From Hibiscus mutabilis (lineage: Eukaryota > Streptophyta > Magnoliopsida > Malvales > Malvaceae), in NCBI GenBank assembly GCA_019671005.1, contig CM033721.1, forward strand, positions 53,946,364 through 54,010,363: a stretch of DNA of 64,000 bases. The letters are read 5' to 3'. Both the position numbers and the translations under genes were made by a program. Shown piece by piece: positions 9,796 to 21,946 of this stretch. Position 1 is the stretch's first letter. Each line of letters begins with the position of its first letter. The notes under the pieces are model-generated. The model saw nothing but the letters and a program-made list of their open reading frames with translations. It was not told the origin of the DNA and did not search any database.

Positions 9796-10642
9796 CATAT
9801 TTACTCAATTTCAATTCTGCAAAATAGTTTCTATGTTACATAACTATGTTCATACTTTCATCTTCCATTTCCAGCATTGTTTGTTAACAATTCAATTTGT
9901 TTAACACCTTCTTTACAATATCTATTCATGATCATAATCAATTCTTTAATTCCATAGCTCAATTTTAAGTTATATTCATTCAAGTCTCACTTCAACAACA
10001 CAATTCAATTTTCCAGCAACCTAGCTTATTACACTATCACAAACACATGATTTCCAGCATTGTACCTATCTTTCATTCTTCAAATTTGTATAAGTCTACA
10101 ACCATTCAATCATCTAACAACATATTCAATAGAAATCTCATCTATAATCATCAAAACTGTCCAATTCAACAAATATAATTGCCTATTCAATTGAACACAA
10201 GTAGAATCTTACTTACTTTGCTTCTAGCTAAATGTCAATGGAAAATCACTACACATGCAAGCTAAATTTCATCTTTAATGGCTGAATTTTTCCAAGATTT
10301 CTTCTCTCTATTTCTTCTCTCTTATTCGACAAACAATAATGAAGAAGATGATGAGAATGTGATTATCTACATTAGTGGAATTAGAATTTTACTAAACTAA
10401 CCTTAGTTAGTAACTAATCATATAACTAGTCAAGGGAAAATAAGAGAATCATAGAATTTATCATGCAATCCTAATCTTTCTTACTTAATTCAAATTGGTC
10501 CTTTTTAATTTGATCACTTATTTCATTCATTTTTTCAATTAGACCCTTGACTATTCAATTTAGCTTAATTCTAAATTCAATTAAGCTATCAACTTGTTTA
10601 ATTTGGTTCCAATACTTCTAAGCTAGAGTTTGGGGTGTTACA
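9796..10642 (-). repeat. Element B 3' LTR, segment 2 (5' end of LTR)
   Basis: Collinear with 18866-19709 of the 5' LTR. Read on the minus strand the LTR begins TGTAACACCCC directly after the PPT. No gene of its own, except that the pol reading frame runs about 25 bases into it. Confidence 0.88.
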
Positions 10643-12187
10643 ATTCTCCCCCTTAAATTAAATTCATCCTCGAATTTACCTAAATCGAATAAGTAAGGAT
10701 ATTGCTTCCTCATGACTTCTTCGGATTCCCAGGTAGCTTCTTCTACCTTATGATTTCTCCATAAAATCTTAACAAGGGGAACAATCTTGTTCCAAAGCTT
10801 CCTTACTTCCCGATCAAGAATTTGAGTAGGTTCTTCTTCATAGGACAAATCAGGGTTCAATTCTACTTCTTCTTGCTCAAGAATGTGTGAAGGATCAGAT
10901 CGATACCTTCTGAGCATTGAAACATGGATGACATTATGGATTCTATCGCATTCTTCAGGGAGAGCTAATCGATAGGCCAATGAACCAATTCTTTCAATAA
11001 CTTCAAATGGTCCGATGTATCAGGGGCTGAGTTTCCTTTTTCTTCCAAATCTGAGTACTTTCTTCCAATGTGAGACCTTTAGGAATACTTTGTCTCCAAT
11101 AGCATACCGGATATTTCTCCTTTTCAAATCAGCATACGCTTTCTATCTATCGAAAGCTACCTTCAATCGATTGTGAATGATCTTGATTTGTTCTTCGGCT
11201 TCCCGAAGCAATTGAGGTCCCAAAACTTTGTTTTCTCCCAATTTAGACCAGCATAAGGGAGTTCTACATCTTCTACCATATAGAGCTTCAAATGGTGCCA
11301 TTTGAATAAAAGATTGATAGCTATTGTTGTAGGAAAACTCTACAAGAGGTAGGGATTTCTCCCAATTCTTCCCGAAGTCAATAATACAAGCTTGTAGCAT
11401 ATCCTCTAACACTTGAATAATTCTCTTAGATTGGCCATCCAATTGAGGATGAAAGGCCGTACTAAGATGTACTTTAGCTCCTAGAGCTTTCTGTAGAGAA
11501 TTCCAGAATCGAGAAGCAAATCAAGGGTCACGATCGAAGATAATTGTTGTAGGTACACCGTGTAACGGAATCACTTCACGGATGTATAGCTTGGCAAGGG
11601 TTTCCAAACTCATGTTCATACGAATAGGGATGAAGTGAGTAGATTTAGTGAATCTATCAACAATCACCCATATAGCATCGTTCTTTCTTAGAGTAGAAGG
11701 AAGATCAGTGACAAAGTCCAAAGTAATTCGATGCCACTTCCACTGGGGAAGTTCAATAGGTTGAAGCAATCCAGTAGGGACTTGATACTCAGTTTTGACT
11801 CTTTGACATGATAAGCACTTGGATACGAAGTCCGTAATTGCAGATTTCATGCCTGGCCACCAGTATAGTGGCCTTAGATCCTTATACATCTTAACCGATC
11901 CAGGGTGGATCGAGAAAGAACTTTGACGAGCTTCTTTCAACATTTCTTGTCTTAATTCCTCATTGTTAGGAACACAAACTCTATCCTTGAAATAGAGAAA
12001 TCCATTTGACTTGAGGGAGAAGTAAGAGCTAGACTTAGAAGCAAGCTTAGATATGATCTTCTAAAGATCTGGATCAACTTGTTGGAGTTCTTTAATTCTC
12101 GAGATGAAATCGGATTGAACTTGAAGGTCAAAAAAAAAAATTTCTGGCACTTGGATAGTCGGAAATGAGCATTGATAGCCGTATTAG
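10618..12187 (-). pseudogene. Element B pol: integrase with chromodomain
   Basis: On the minus strand: a zinc finger region (RQSSFSIHPG near 11920, first His replaced; CLSCQ near 11810), a catalytic core with D in ITLDFVTDLP, D in IIFDRDP (near 11530), and DGQSKRIIQ (near 11430) where the usual catalytic Glu of GQSER is Lys. The GPF-like region is IGPFEVIERIG. A C-terminal chromodomain (QILDREVRKLWNK, VKILWRNH, EEATWESEE) is at about 10700-10840. That domain is thought to guide chromoviruses to particular chromatin. Frame breaks and stops occur near 11020, 11150, 11520 and 12060. The frame ends at 10618, inside the LTR. The E-to-K change alone should abolish activity. Confidence 0.85.
10643..10656 (-). 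promoter_or_regulatory. Polypurine tract of element B
   Basis: Minus-strand TTAAGGGGGAGAAT immediately upstream of the LTR start TGTAACACC. Family T has the same tract at 53897-53908. Confidence 0.85.
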
Positions 12188-12491
12188 CTACGAAAGCATT
12201 AACAAAGTCATTAGAATGATTTTAAATAGGTTTCTTGCAATGCAAGGCACTATTCGAATGGTTTCTTGTATCACAAGGCATTGTTTGAATTCTTTCTTAC
12301 AAGATAAGAAAGATTCAATTTCAATGGTTACATGTATTTTAGACACAATTTTTATTCGAATGAGTTACTTGTATTTCAAGAAATTTTTGAATAGTAACTT
12401 GTAGCTTAAGGAAGCTCTAAATTCATTATTTGCAAAACAAGAAAGGCACGATTCAAATGAATTTAATTAGAATTCTAGATTTAGGAGTTAC
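12188..12491 (-). other. 304-bp intron-like insert between RNase H and integrase
   Basis: On the minus strand RNase H ends SRRPYS, then CAG|GTAACT opens an AT-rich, stop-rich 304-bp insert that ends TTTCGTAG|CTAAT. Joining the two sides keeps one frame (PYS-ANTAINAHFRLSK) without stops at the junction. Family T, at the same place (52310-52360), has no insert. It holds degenerate repeats related to TTCGAATGGTTTCTTGTAT. It could be a spliceosomal-type intron or a plain insertion; no transcript evidence is available. Confidence 0.5.
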
Positions 12492-13771
12492 CTGAGTATG
12501 GTCTGCGACTAAGAGCATCAGTAACTATGTTTGCTTTTTCCGGATGGTAGTCGATAACCAAGTCGTAATCCTTAGGTAATTCGACCCATCTCATTTGCCT
12601 TAGATTCAAGTCCTTTTGAGTTAGGAGGTATTTGAGACTTTTGTGATCAGTAAATAGATTGCATTTCTCTCCGTATAGATAGTGTCTCTAGATCTTGAGA
12701 GCAAACACGATAGCTGCTAATTCCAAATCGTGTGTTGGATAATTAGACTCTTGTGGCTTCAGTTGGCTTGAAGCGTAAGCAATTACTTTCCCATCTTGCA
12801 TCAGGACACAACCGAGTTCTAAATGAGAAGCATCACTATAAATAGTGAATTCCTTGCCCGATTCTGGTTGGATGAGTACTGGGGCATGAGTCAAAGCTTG
12901 CTTGAGTTGATCGAAGCTTCGTTGTTGGCTCTACGACCAAACGAAAGGTGTATCTTTACGAGTAAGCTTAGTAAGACTTACGGCAATAAAGGAAAAGCCT
13001 TTAACAAATCTTCTGTAATACCCAGCTAAATCGAGAAAGCTTCGGACCTCGCTTACATTCTTCAGAGGTCTCCAATTCAGAATAGACTGAATCTTGCTCG
13101 AATAGACTTTAATTCCTTCAGCCGAGATAATATGGCCGGGGAAAGAAAATTCTGGTAACCAGAATTCACATTTGGAGAACTTGGCATACAATTGATGTTC
13201 TCAGAGTGTTTGCAAGACAATTCAGAGGTGTTCAGCATGTTCCTCCTTATTCTGAGAGTACACCAGAATGTCGTCGATGAATACGACCACGAACATGTTA
13301 AGAAATGGCTTGAATACCCGATTCATGAGATCCATGAAAGCAGTCAGAGCATTCGTTAACCCGAATGGCATTACGAGGAATTCAAAGTGGCCATATCGAG
13401 TATGAAAGGTTGTCTTGGTACGTCTTGTTCTTTTACTTTCATTTGATAGTACCCCAATCTAAGGTCGATCTTAGAAAATACGGTAGCATCCCTAAGTTGA
13501 TCGAAAAGATCTTCAATTCTGGGCAGGGGATATCGGTTCTTGATTGTGAGCTTGTTTAGCTGACGATAATCAATACAATGCCGCATAGTCCCGTCTTTCT
13601 TCTTTACAAACAAAACCGGTGCACCCCAAGGAGAAGTGCTAGGCCGTATGAAACCTTAACTTGCAACTCCTGAAGTTGCTTCTTTAATTCTTTCAACTCG
13701 ACAGGTGCCATTCTATAGGGTGTAATGGGCACCGGAGCTATTCCAGACTGAACTTCAATCCCGAACTCTAC
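12492..13771 (-). pseudogene. Element B pol: reverse transcriptase and RNase H
   Basis: Minus-strand RT: MFVKKKDGTMRHCIDYRQLNK (near 13600), LPRIEDLFDQL, SKIDLRLGYYQMKV (first catalytic Asp), FIDDILVYS (near 13270, catalytic DD), LYAKFSKCEFWL and AGYYRRFVKGFS. RNase H follows: YSDASHLELGCVLMQDGKVIAYAS (near 12830), LELAAIVFALKI, FTDHKSLKYLLTQ and DYHPEKANIVTDALSRR (near 12510). RT would make cDNA in cytoplasmic particles. Catalytic Asp residues survive, but stops or frameshifts occur near 13650, 13371, 13200, 12930 and 12690. Confidence 0.87.
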
Positions 13772-14329
13772 TTATCTGGTCGGAGGGACCCCGGGGAGTT
13801 CCTCGGGAAAAACATCAGTGAATTCAGAAACAACATGCATGCTAGGCAAATCGAAGTCAATCTCATATTGGAGAATCATCTTACCAAAGATTGAAGTTGG
13901 TTTCTTGTCTATTAAGAGAATAGATTCTTTCCTTAAACCCCGGAGATACAATCTTTGATTTTGGCAATCTACCCATGCCTCGTGTTTACTTAACCAATCT
14001 AACCCCAATATTAAGTCAAACTCACAATATGGTAAGACATAAAGATCAATAGGAAATGGGATATTTCGAATTGTCAAGGGAGCTTGCTTGTGGTGCAAGT
14101 TAATAGGTGTTTTTCCCCCTAATGAATTCGAAACGACTAGATTTGATTCAATAATTTCGGGTTTCAATTTCAACTTGTTGATCAAGGTAGAAAAAAGAAA
14201 TGAATGGGTAGACCCCGAATCAATTAAAGCATAAGCATGACTGGAATTTAACTCAACAGTACCTGCAATAACATCGGGAGCTTCTTCATCATCTTTACCA
14301 CGAATGTGATACATATGAGCAGGGGCTTG
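13772..14329 (-). pseudogene. Element B protease and start of RT
   Basis: The aspartic protease active site ALIDSGSTHSF lies near 14240, followed by FDLILGLDWLSKHEAWVDC (near 14000), the flap/C-terminal part typical of gypsy protease. It would process the Gag-Pol polyprotein as a homodimer. The frame continues into the RT N-terminus (SEFTDVFPEELPGVPPTR) and meets a stop at 13772. This open stretch of 180 residues is the best preserved part of element B, and the catalytic D-S-G is intact. Confidence 0.86.
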
Positions 14330-15541
14330 AGACTGTTGATGAGTCTGAGCATTCGAATAGGGGCCCTTCTATTTCCCCTGATTCCTGGACTGAGCTTGTC
14401 TAGGTGCTTTGTTTCGATTAGAATGAGCTGAGCTAACAATTGCAGAAGTTCGATTCGAAGCCTTGTTGGGATTTTGAGGACTATCCGGAATATAATGAGT
14501 AGAGGCTCCACATGAAAAGCATAAATTTTGTTGAGCTCTGCACTAGCCAGTATGATGTTTCTGGTAGAACTTATAAAGAGGGTATTGATTAGCTTTAGCC
14601 TAATTCCCCGTGCTATCAACAGAAATAACAAGGGCTGAAGTCTTTATAACCGTTTGAGGTTTTGGAATGTAACTACTCTTCTGACTAGGGGTATAGTTCG
14701 AAGAGTGTCCCTTGGAATGTTTGGACTTCTTTGATTGCGAGTGTGGCTTATCATCATTCCTGGGTCGTTTGTCTTTCTAGGAGTGTCCGCTCTTGCGTCT
14801 TTCCGAGGCTTTCATCTTCGCCTCAGTAGTAATGGCTCGTTTTACCAAATTTTGGAAGTCGATAATACCCAAAGCAGTAAATATCGGGCTTAATTCATCA
14901 TTTAACCCGTCGATGAACATTCGGCACTTGTCAACCTCAATTTTGATATATTCGGACCCATACTTGCAATACTTGCAAAAGTCGCTCACATATTGCTCGA
15001 TAGGTTGGCCAGCTTGTTTAAGATACATGAATCATTTTCGGCATTTGGCCAGATATTGTTCACTGATATATTTCTTCCTAAACTCGTCGAGGAAGAACTT
15101 CCAAGTAATAGACTCTACAGGAGCAGTCAGAGTAGTGGTTTCCCACTTGCTTAGTGCTTCGTCTACCAATTAAGCGGTGGCACACTCGAGTTTATGTTTA
15201 TCAGGACATGGCAATTGTTTTGTTAGAATGCGAGTAGTGGCCTCTAACCAATACTCGGCTACTTCCGGATTAGCCTCATCGGTGCCAATGAAGGTATATG
15301 CCCGATGCTGAGCCAGCTTGTCAATAGGGGCTCGGTTTGGCACAGTAATAGTAGGAGCAATAGGGTGATCTTGTTTTAGGGCAGTTACGAGATGATTGAA
15401 CATCTCTTTCATACTTGTAAGACATTCTTGCTACACAGGATTGATAGCAGGAACTTCCTGTTGAGCAGCAGCTTGAGCTCGATGTTGAGCAGCAACTTGA
15501 GCTAGATATTGAGCTTGTTGTTGAGGAGGAATCTATTCCAT
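14330..15541 (-). pseudogene. Element B gag
   Basis: Gag forms the virus-like particle and binds the RNA. On the minus strand an ATG at 15541 is followed two codons later by a stop, then Q/A-rich sequence, MKEMFNHLVTALKQ (15412), a capsid-like core (ANPEVAEYWLEATTRIL, LGIIDFQNLVKRAITTEAKMK) and a basic linker. A zinc knuckle CFSCGASTHYIPDS (near 14490-14530) has its fourth ligand changed to Ser. It is broken by stops near 15430, 15170, 15030 and 14780 and within the linker. It runs on into protease, so this was probably a single gag-pol frame. Confidence 0.8.
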
Positions 15542-15749
15542 CCTAACACTATCTCCTTTATTCGAGGAAACCTATGGGACTTTCATTATCTTGACCCAAT
15601 CCTGTTTTTGACATTCTAGTTCAATTAGAACAAATAGAGTCTTAGTTATCACATTTACACATTTATGCAACAACACAAGCTTATATCAAATCTCCTAGGT
15701 GGCACAATATTCTATATGATGCAAGTGGGCTTATGGAATCGACCAAAAA
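15542..15749 (-). other. Element B 5' leader
   Basis: About 200 bp between the PBS and the gag start. No gene or structure seen. Confidence 0.6.
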
Positions 15750-15762
15750 GCTCTGATTACCA
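15750..15762 (-). promoter_or_regulatory. PBS of element B (tRNA-iMet type)
   Basis: On the minus strand TGGTAATCAGAGC lies 5 bases inside the LTR end. This differs by one base from the common plant iMet PBS TGGTATCAGAGC (present at 21929-21941) and primes minus-strand synthesis. Confidence 0.8.
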
Positions 15763-15767
15763 ATAAA

Positions 15768-18700
15768 TGTAACACCCCATCTCCGGGTTAGCCGTAACCC
15801 AGTTCGGGACCGTTACTGGAACAAAAGCAAAAGCGATAGATAGGTTACTTGTCGAACAAGTAACCTCGAAATTACTTGACTTGATGCGTAACTAAACCAA
15901 ACTAAACCTTTCAATACAAAGCAATACATACAACAATTCACATTAAGCAAACCAACAACATACATAGCATACTAATTTAGGTACCATTTTGTTCCATTTC
16001 AATCTTATAACCTAAGTTACCAATATCATGTCACCATTCCATCCAATTCACATGCATCATTCAAACAACAAACTCATGTGTGGCATACTTCACTTTAAGT
16101 TACTATTAGACATGGTGCAACTTTCATCCTTTTTACAATTCCATGTACCTTATTCGATTTACACTAGGTGATCACTAAACATGTCTTAACTAGCTTACTT
16201 GCATCTTAAGAAACTACTAATTCAATCATTCAACGTGATTATTATAAAGCATCCAATTTACATTCTTTACATCTTCAAGCATCCTATTCGAATGGTTAGA
16301 TGATACCTAATCACATTTCATTTGTTTCTTTTCAATCAAGTCATCTCATTTCATAGCACATTTGGTTTATACATGTTAATGCATGCTTAATCATACATTA
16401 GCCTCAAACCCCATATAGTCGAATCATGCTAGTAAACATAGGAACAAATGTATGTTCATACAACATTGATATAACATTCAAATGAAACAAGATTCAACCA
16501 TCATTGTATAATTTCAAAATTTGCGTAGCTTATTACTCTTATATATATACATATCATCATGGTTCAAACATAGTTTAAGTCATCCAAATAGATTACATAA
16601 TAGGCCCATCAAAACATTTCACAAACTAGTCTTAAACACATATTCAAATGCATGATCAAGGATACCTATTACAAAATCTAGTGCCACCAAACTAGGAGAA
16701 TACAAAGAGTATGAAATCATACTTTCAAGCTTGCCTCAAGTGTTGCTTCAAACCCAATATATCCTCTTGAAGTATTCTTTAATCTTTTATGGGAAGAATG
16801 AAGAGTAGAGTGGTAAGTACAAGTTATGTACTTAGTGAGTTAACATTAAGTCTAACCAATTTTCTCAAGCATACATATCCAAGTTTTCATGTATTTACAA
16901 GAATCCAAAACATCTCTACCAAAACATATACTTATTTGAATGAATAAGATAACTTAGGCAACCTTTACCTATCATACAATCAACTTAACAACATCCATCA
17001 TGATACTCATAGGCTATTCGAACAACATGCTTAGAGGACAAGCAACCAATCACTCAAATTATCAAGTAGGCTTTAATACATAAAGCCATCATCTATACAT
17101 TTCTCTCATGACAAGTAAGAAGTTTTGTAACCATTCATGTGTCATCTTTCAAAGCAAGAAAGTTCATTCAAGGATCTTACAATACAAGCAATTTTCATTT
17201 GAAATATTAAGTCATCTTACAACATCCTTGGTAAGTAGCTTACCAGATAATCGAATCTTAACAATATGCACCGAAGTGCCAATATGCACCATAGTGCCAA
17301 TATACACCGAAGTGCCAATATGCACCAAAGTGCCAATATGCACTGCCGTGCCAATATGTACCATCGTACCAATATGCACCGAAGTGCCAATATGCACCAT
17401 CGTGCCAATATGTACCGTCATACCAATTTGCACCTTAGTGTCAATATACACCGTAGTGCCAATATGAGCTCAAGATTCTAAGGCATGCCCTTTTATCTAT
17501 CAAACTAGCTACAAAGGTTGTTGATTATCCATTTCATTTAAGCTTTGTACAATTCTTTATTCAATTCAACAATATGCCATTCAAAGGCCAAGCCTTTAGG
17601 CTTATGGAGTCTTAACTCCCAAGACAAAACTATCCATGCCATTCGAATAGCATGAATACAAAGTAGTACCCTTGTTCAATTCATTTCAATCAGCTATGTA
17701 TAACATTCACAAACACATGCATGTGTATGCAATGTGCGTACCTTATTCTCCAAGCAAAAATGCAATGTCATACCTTAGGCATAAGTAATGCAACATGACA
17801 CACAATTCATTACATTTGCTTAACACCCAAGTAACACATAGATCATGGCATCAAGCAAGTTATCATACATGTCATTCTTCCCTTAATTAGCCAAATAGGT
17901 ATTAAGTCATTTTACATGGCAATTTCATTGAATTAACAATATCAAGGTTGGTTAGGACCTAGTCCCAAGCCTAAAGATAGTTACACTCACAATATTCCTA
18001 GCAATTCAAGTGTCTTGAATCCAAATCCCTTTGCCTCTAGCTTTGGGATGTCCACTCCTATCCTCTTCTTCCCCAACTTGCTGTCCTTGGTCTAGCAAGC
18101 ATAACACATACACATTCCATCAAAACAAACACAATATATCACACAATCATAGTAGCAATGTTATCACATTATACCTAACATTTAGCTACTGTTTTTATGC
18201 TTCCTTTTAAGCATTTCTTACTAGTTCATTTCCATATTGTTATTACTTCATTTTAAAGCATAATTGGAAACTTTACAATGTCCCAAAACTGTTTGCATCT
18301 AGGTGCAAAAACAGTTCCAAACTGCCCAGGATACTACTGCCTGGCAGTTTGCACACTGTCCCTTTAAATGGCCATATCTTTTAATCCGTACGTCGGAATT
18401 TTGATTACTATACATTGTTGAAAAGCTAATGAAATTTTATGTGAGACCATGTAAGACTTACATTTTATTTCTTATCCAATTAATACAGTTTATTGTTCAA
18501 AGAGAGGGCATTTACACTGCCTGGTCAGTTTGCACTGTTCAGCAATTCCTATTTACAGTTTCCAGCATAGGACCCAGTTTTCTGTTCTGTTTTCACCTAA
18601 TGAAATTAGAAATACTAAGGATAATGTCATTAAAATTTCAGCCCTGAATTTGATCTATACAATATTTGGTGAATTTTCAAAGTGACTGCCCAGAACAAAG

Positions 18701-19709
18701 CAGTTCTGGGCAGATTGCATCTAAACACATTTTAATGCCTTAAATTCATTTTAACCAATGTTTTAGCCCTATAATTAATTTCATATGACATCCTAAACAT
18801 GTTGAGTCCATGTTAATTCATTATACAAGGCTTCCAAAACAGAGTAAGTTGGTTATAATGCCTAATATTGCATATTTACTCAATTTCAATTCCACAAAAC
18901 AGTTTCTAGGTTACATAACTATGTTCATACTTTCATCTTCCATTTCCAGTATTGTTTGTTAACAATTCAATTTGTTTAACACCTTATTTAAAATATATAT
19001 TCATGATCATAATCAATTCTTTAATTCCATAGCTCAAATTTAAGTTCTAATCATTCAATTCTCACTTCAACAACACAATTCAATTTTCCAGCAACCTAGC
19101 TTATTACACTATCAAAAACACATTATTTCCAGCATTGTACCTAGCTTTCATTCTTCAAATTTGTATAATTCTACAACCATTCAATCATCTAACAACATAT
19201 TCAATAGCAAATCTCATATATAATCATCAAAACAGTCCAATTCAACAAATATAATTGCCTATTCAATTGAACACAAGTAGAATCTTACTTTGCTTCTAGC
19301 TTAATTTCAATGAAAAATCACTACACATGCAAGCTAAATTTCTTCTTCAATGACTGAATTTTCCAAGCTTTCTTCTCTCTACTTCTTCTCTCTTAGTCGG
19401 CCAACAATAATGAAGAAGATGATGACAATATGGTTATCCACATTAGTGGAATTAGGATTTTACTAAACTAACCTTAGTAACTAATCATATAATTAGTTAA
19501 GGGCAAATAAGAGAATCATAGAATTTATCATGCAATCCTAATCTTTCTTACTTAAATCAAATTGGTTCTTTTTAATTTGATCACTTATTTCATTCATTCT
19601 TTCAATTAGACCCTTGAATATTCAATTTAGCTTAATTCTAAATTCAATTAAGCTATCAACTTATTCAATTTGGTTCTGATACTTTTAATCTAGAATTTGG
19701 GGTGTTACG
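15768..19709 (-). repeat. 5' LTR of element B (about 3.94 kb)
   Basis: Plus-strand reading begins TGTAACACCCCATC (the LTR 3' end beside the PBS) and ends GGGGTGTTACG (the LTR 5' start, TGTAACACC with one end base changed). Non-coding throughout. It contains an 11-copy 18-bp minisatellite. Segments match 4964-6363 and 9796-10642, and in reverse the solo LTR at 25204-28602. Open frames at 17108-17481 on both strands arise only from the minisatellite, whose unit is a multiple of three. Confidence 0.88.
17263..17460. repeat. 18-bp minisatellite, 11 copies
   Basis: Eleven contiguous 18-bp units of the type AATATGCACCGAAGTGCC with substitutions in most copies. It ends where AATATGAGCTCAAG begins at 17461. 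The paired LTR has 3 copies. Confidence 0.95.
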
Positions 19710-21345
19710 TCGGTAATTCCCTTCCGGAATCCACGCCTCTTGACACGTGAGCAGCCCTCCATGTCATTAGGTCATGCTTTCCCTCGAACCGAAACCAATT
19801 CACAAGCTTGTAATGGGCCAGAATTGGGGTTCTTGTTGCCTTAGTAGGTGATAAGATAGATTCGGGTACCCTAATTAGAACCGAACCCATGTGTGTGAAT
19901 CTAAGAAGCCCACCCCGTTAGAGCCATGCGGATAACCTTAGCGAGATAGAATTTATGCGGTTAGGGTTCTTGCTTTAATTGTTTGCCTTTTGCTTAATTG
20001 GTTTGTGTTTACCTTTTATCATTTCCAAAATGATTGCTTATCTTATCACTAACAGACTTCTTTTTCATTTCCTTTTACCTTTTTGTTTTGCATATATTAT
20101 CATATCATGAAGAGCACATTGAGTTGGAAATAGTCTAAAATTAAAGACTAGATTAACGGGAGATTTGGTTCGTAACAATGATAAGAAGAATCTCGATGTA
20201 CAAATATGGTTAGAACGAGAGCAACTACGACGGGGACATTATTCCTGTTAGGTTTAGGTCAGTAATGTCGGCCGAAACCTTCATTTGATGATGGCCGCGA
20301 TTACGAGGAGAGAAATGCTCTCAAAGTCAACAGTTGTTATGTGATTGGAAACTTTGATTTGACCCCGAGAATTGAGAAATACCAAGTCTTGCAAGGAGGT
20401 CAACGAAAACCATGCCAAACAAGAACGAGGCATTCCGGGGCAGGATCGAAAGTTTCTCGAACATTTTGCCATGTTGGGTCGACAATCGAGTCTCAACTCA
20501 AAACAAGAAAGAATATTTCAAGTCGGAAGGAACTTCTAACTTTAGTACACCTTGAAGGTTGAATTCGGCGGGACTCCTTCAAGGGAGCAATTTAAGTGCA
20601 CCAAATGCCAACAGTGGAGCGACTACAATTCGTTGTCTTCTCTATTTGGAAGTAAGAGCGAGAATTAGTACAAGAGGCTGCCTAGAAGCCAAAATTCCTA
20701 GGGGAAGATGTTGCCAAGCTTTAGGACTATACGGATGATGAATCCGATGAGAGAGAAAAGATTGTTGATCTATATGCTAGCTTAAGACCGTTTGTAAAGC
20801 GGGTTTTCTTTGGCTATTGTTATGAAATGATATTCCCATTAATACGAGCCGTTTAACGATGATATTTGCCGAACTTAGTGTCGCTCTTTTCATTCATTCA
20901 TGTTTTCATAGTAGCATTATTTCGTGACGTATTGTTATTTTTGTTCAAGTAATACATTTTTGTACATTCACATACATCATATGCATCACTAATCAGGGAA
21001 AAACATTCGCCTCAGAAGGTATGAGTAAGGAGGGAATGACTTTTGACCAGTTCGACTCCAAAAATATGAATGATCTAGCAGCTAGGGTAGCTAGACTCCA
21101 ACAGCTTCATGAACAATTGATTTGAAATCAGAGGGAGATAATTTCATATGTGAAGAAGTTCCAAGAGTAACCAAGGGGTGAATCGATGAACTGATGGGTA
21201 TGGTGACCACCATGACCAAAGAAGATGGTATGAAAGAAGACTTTTTTGGGCAAGAGGAGAGAAGGAGTAGGGATTGCAAATTCATAGCGGAAGGGGTTTT
21301 GTCTGACGAAGACCAAACTATCATCAACCAATATGAGGTAGCATG
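19710..21345 (+). mobile_element. Ogre-like leader and degraded ORF1 fragment
   Basis: Flanks the 5' LTR of element B. The leader block (GAGCCATGCGGATAACCT at about 19920, preceded by a TTCGGGTACC motif) parallels 9550-9640 of the other Ogre-like fragment, but the two are clearly diverged. Around 20330-20400 a plus-strand frame reads IGNFDLTPRIEKYQVLQ, weakly resembling the conserved DLxPTxEEY motif I recall from the extra ORF1 of Ogre elements. Another stretch near 21030-21170 is gag-linker-like. All frames are heavily interrupted. Assignment to Ogre is moderate, to ORF1 weak. Confidence 0.5.
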
Positions 21346-21612
21346 CACCGCTCCGGAGTGCCCTGCCAAAGACAAGCCTCTAAAATCAGTACCACCCAGA
21401 CTGTGTAAACGCTCCAAAGGTAAACCACGATTAGCTGCAAGTTGTGGCACAACCGCATGCATACCCGCCACCACAACCTGAATAGCTCCAGCCATAGCCT
21501 GGATTAATGGTGTCATATCACCGACAACCTGACCTTGCTCTACCTGAGGCCCAACACCTCCCGCACCAGCTCCAACTCCGTCACCAGTAAGAGGATGAGG
21601 AGGAGGTGGCAC
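21346..21612 (-). pseudogene. Gag N-terminal fragment of a chromovirus
   Basis: A minus-strand frame from 21612 encodes a Pro/Gly-rich start, then VGDMTPLIQAMAGAIQVV and LHSLGGTDFRGLS, typical of the N-terminal region of del/Tekay-like Gag, where SLGG-F-G precedes the capsid core. Sequence beyond about 21346 no longer resembles Gag, so the fragment is truncated by a junction with the Ogre-like block. It lies about 300 bp downstream of a matching PBS, as expected. Confidence 0.6.
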
Positions 21613-21928
21613 AACATTATCACACTCATCATCCGCAACAACATTGCGTGCATTACCTCTAGGCTCTCATCTTGGTCCCATTATGAAAATAGTATGAATC
21701 TCTATCATATAGATGCAACAATGAAAACAGTTAGGCTAGCCAAAAGCAAGAATCCAAGATGCTCAACTCTTTAAAACAAATCTTTTAGCATTAATAGTAA
21801 TAATGGCAATGGGTACCCCAATCTCTACTCCAAATCATCACAAAACTATCATACAACATGTTATAAGACGCCGTGCATAGAAAACATTAAGAAAAACAAT
21901 CAACTTACTCCTAATTTTTTGTAAACAT

Positions 21929-21941
21929 GGCTCTGATACCA
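21929..21941 (-). promoter_or_regulatory. tRNA-iMet PBS of truncated chromovirus
   Basis: Minus-strand TGGTATCAGAGCC, five bases from the LTR end TGTAACCCC (plus strand from 21947). It is the canonical plant iMet PBS. Confidence 0.88.
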
Positions 21942-21946
21942 ACAAA

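Larger units (their letters stand above)
4964..19709 (-). mobile_element. Element B: Tekay/del-like chromovirus with very long LTRs
   Basis: A minus-strand Ty3/gypsy element. From right to left: 5' LTR (15768-19709), PBS (15750-15762), gag, protease, RT, RNase H, integrase with chromodomain, PPT (10643-10656) and 3' LTR (10642 down to 4964). The 3' LTR is incomplete in the window because element 1 is inserted at 4963/4964, a position equivalent to 17234 in the 5' LTR. It is also interrupted by an Ogre-like fragment at 6364-9795. A C-terminal chromodomain, an iMet-type PBS and long LTRs define the chromovirus branch. The coding region carries many lesions. Confidence 0.88.

Noticed and set aside
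17263..17460. Possible CRISPR-like array
   Set aside because: Units are contiguous 18-bp tandem repeats without spacers, in plant DNA.
17108..17481. Long overlapping open frames with regular repeats on both strands
   Set aside because: Produced by an 18-bp minisatellite (a multiple of three) in an LTR; no start context or conserved domain, and the partner LTR has only 3 units.
21194..21481. 95-residue plus-strand open frame
   Set aside because: Overlaps the junction of an Ogre-like fragment and an antisense gag fragment; composition does not match a known domain.
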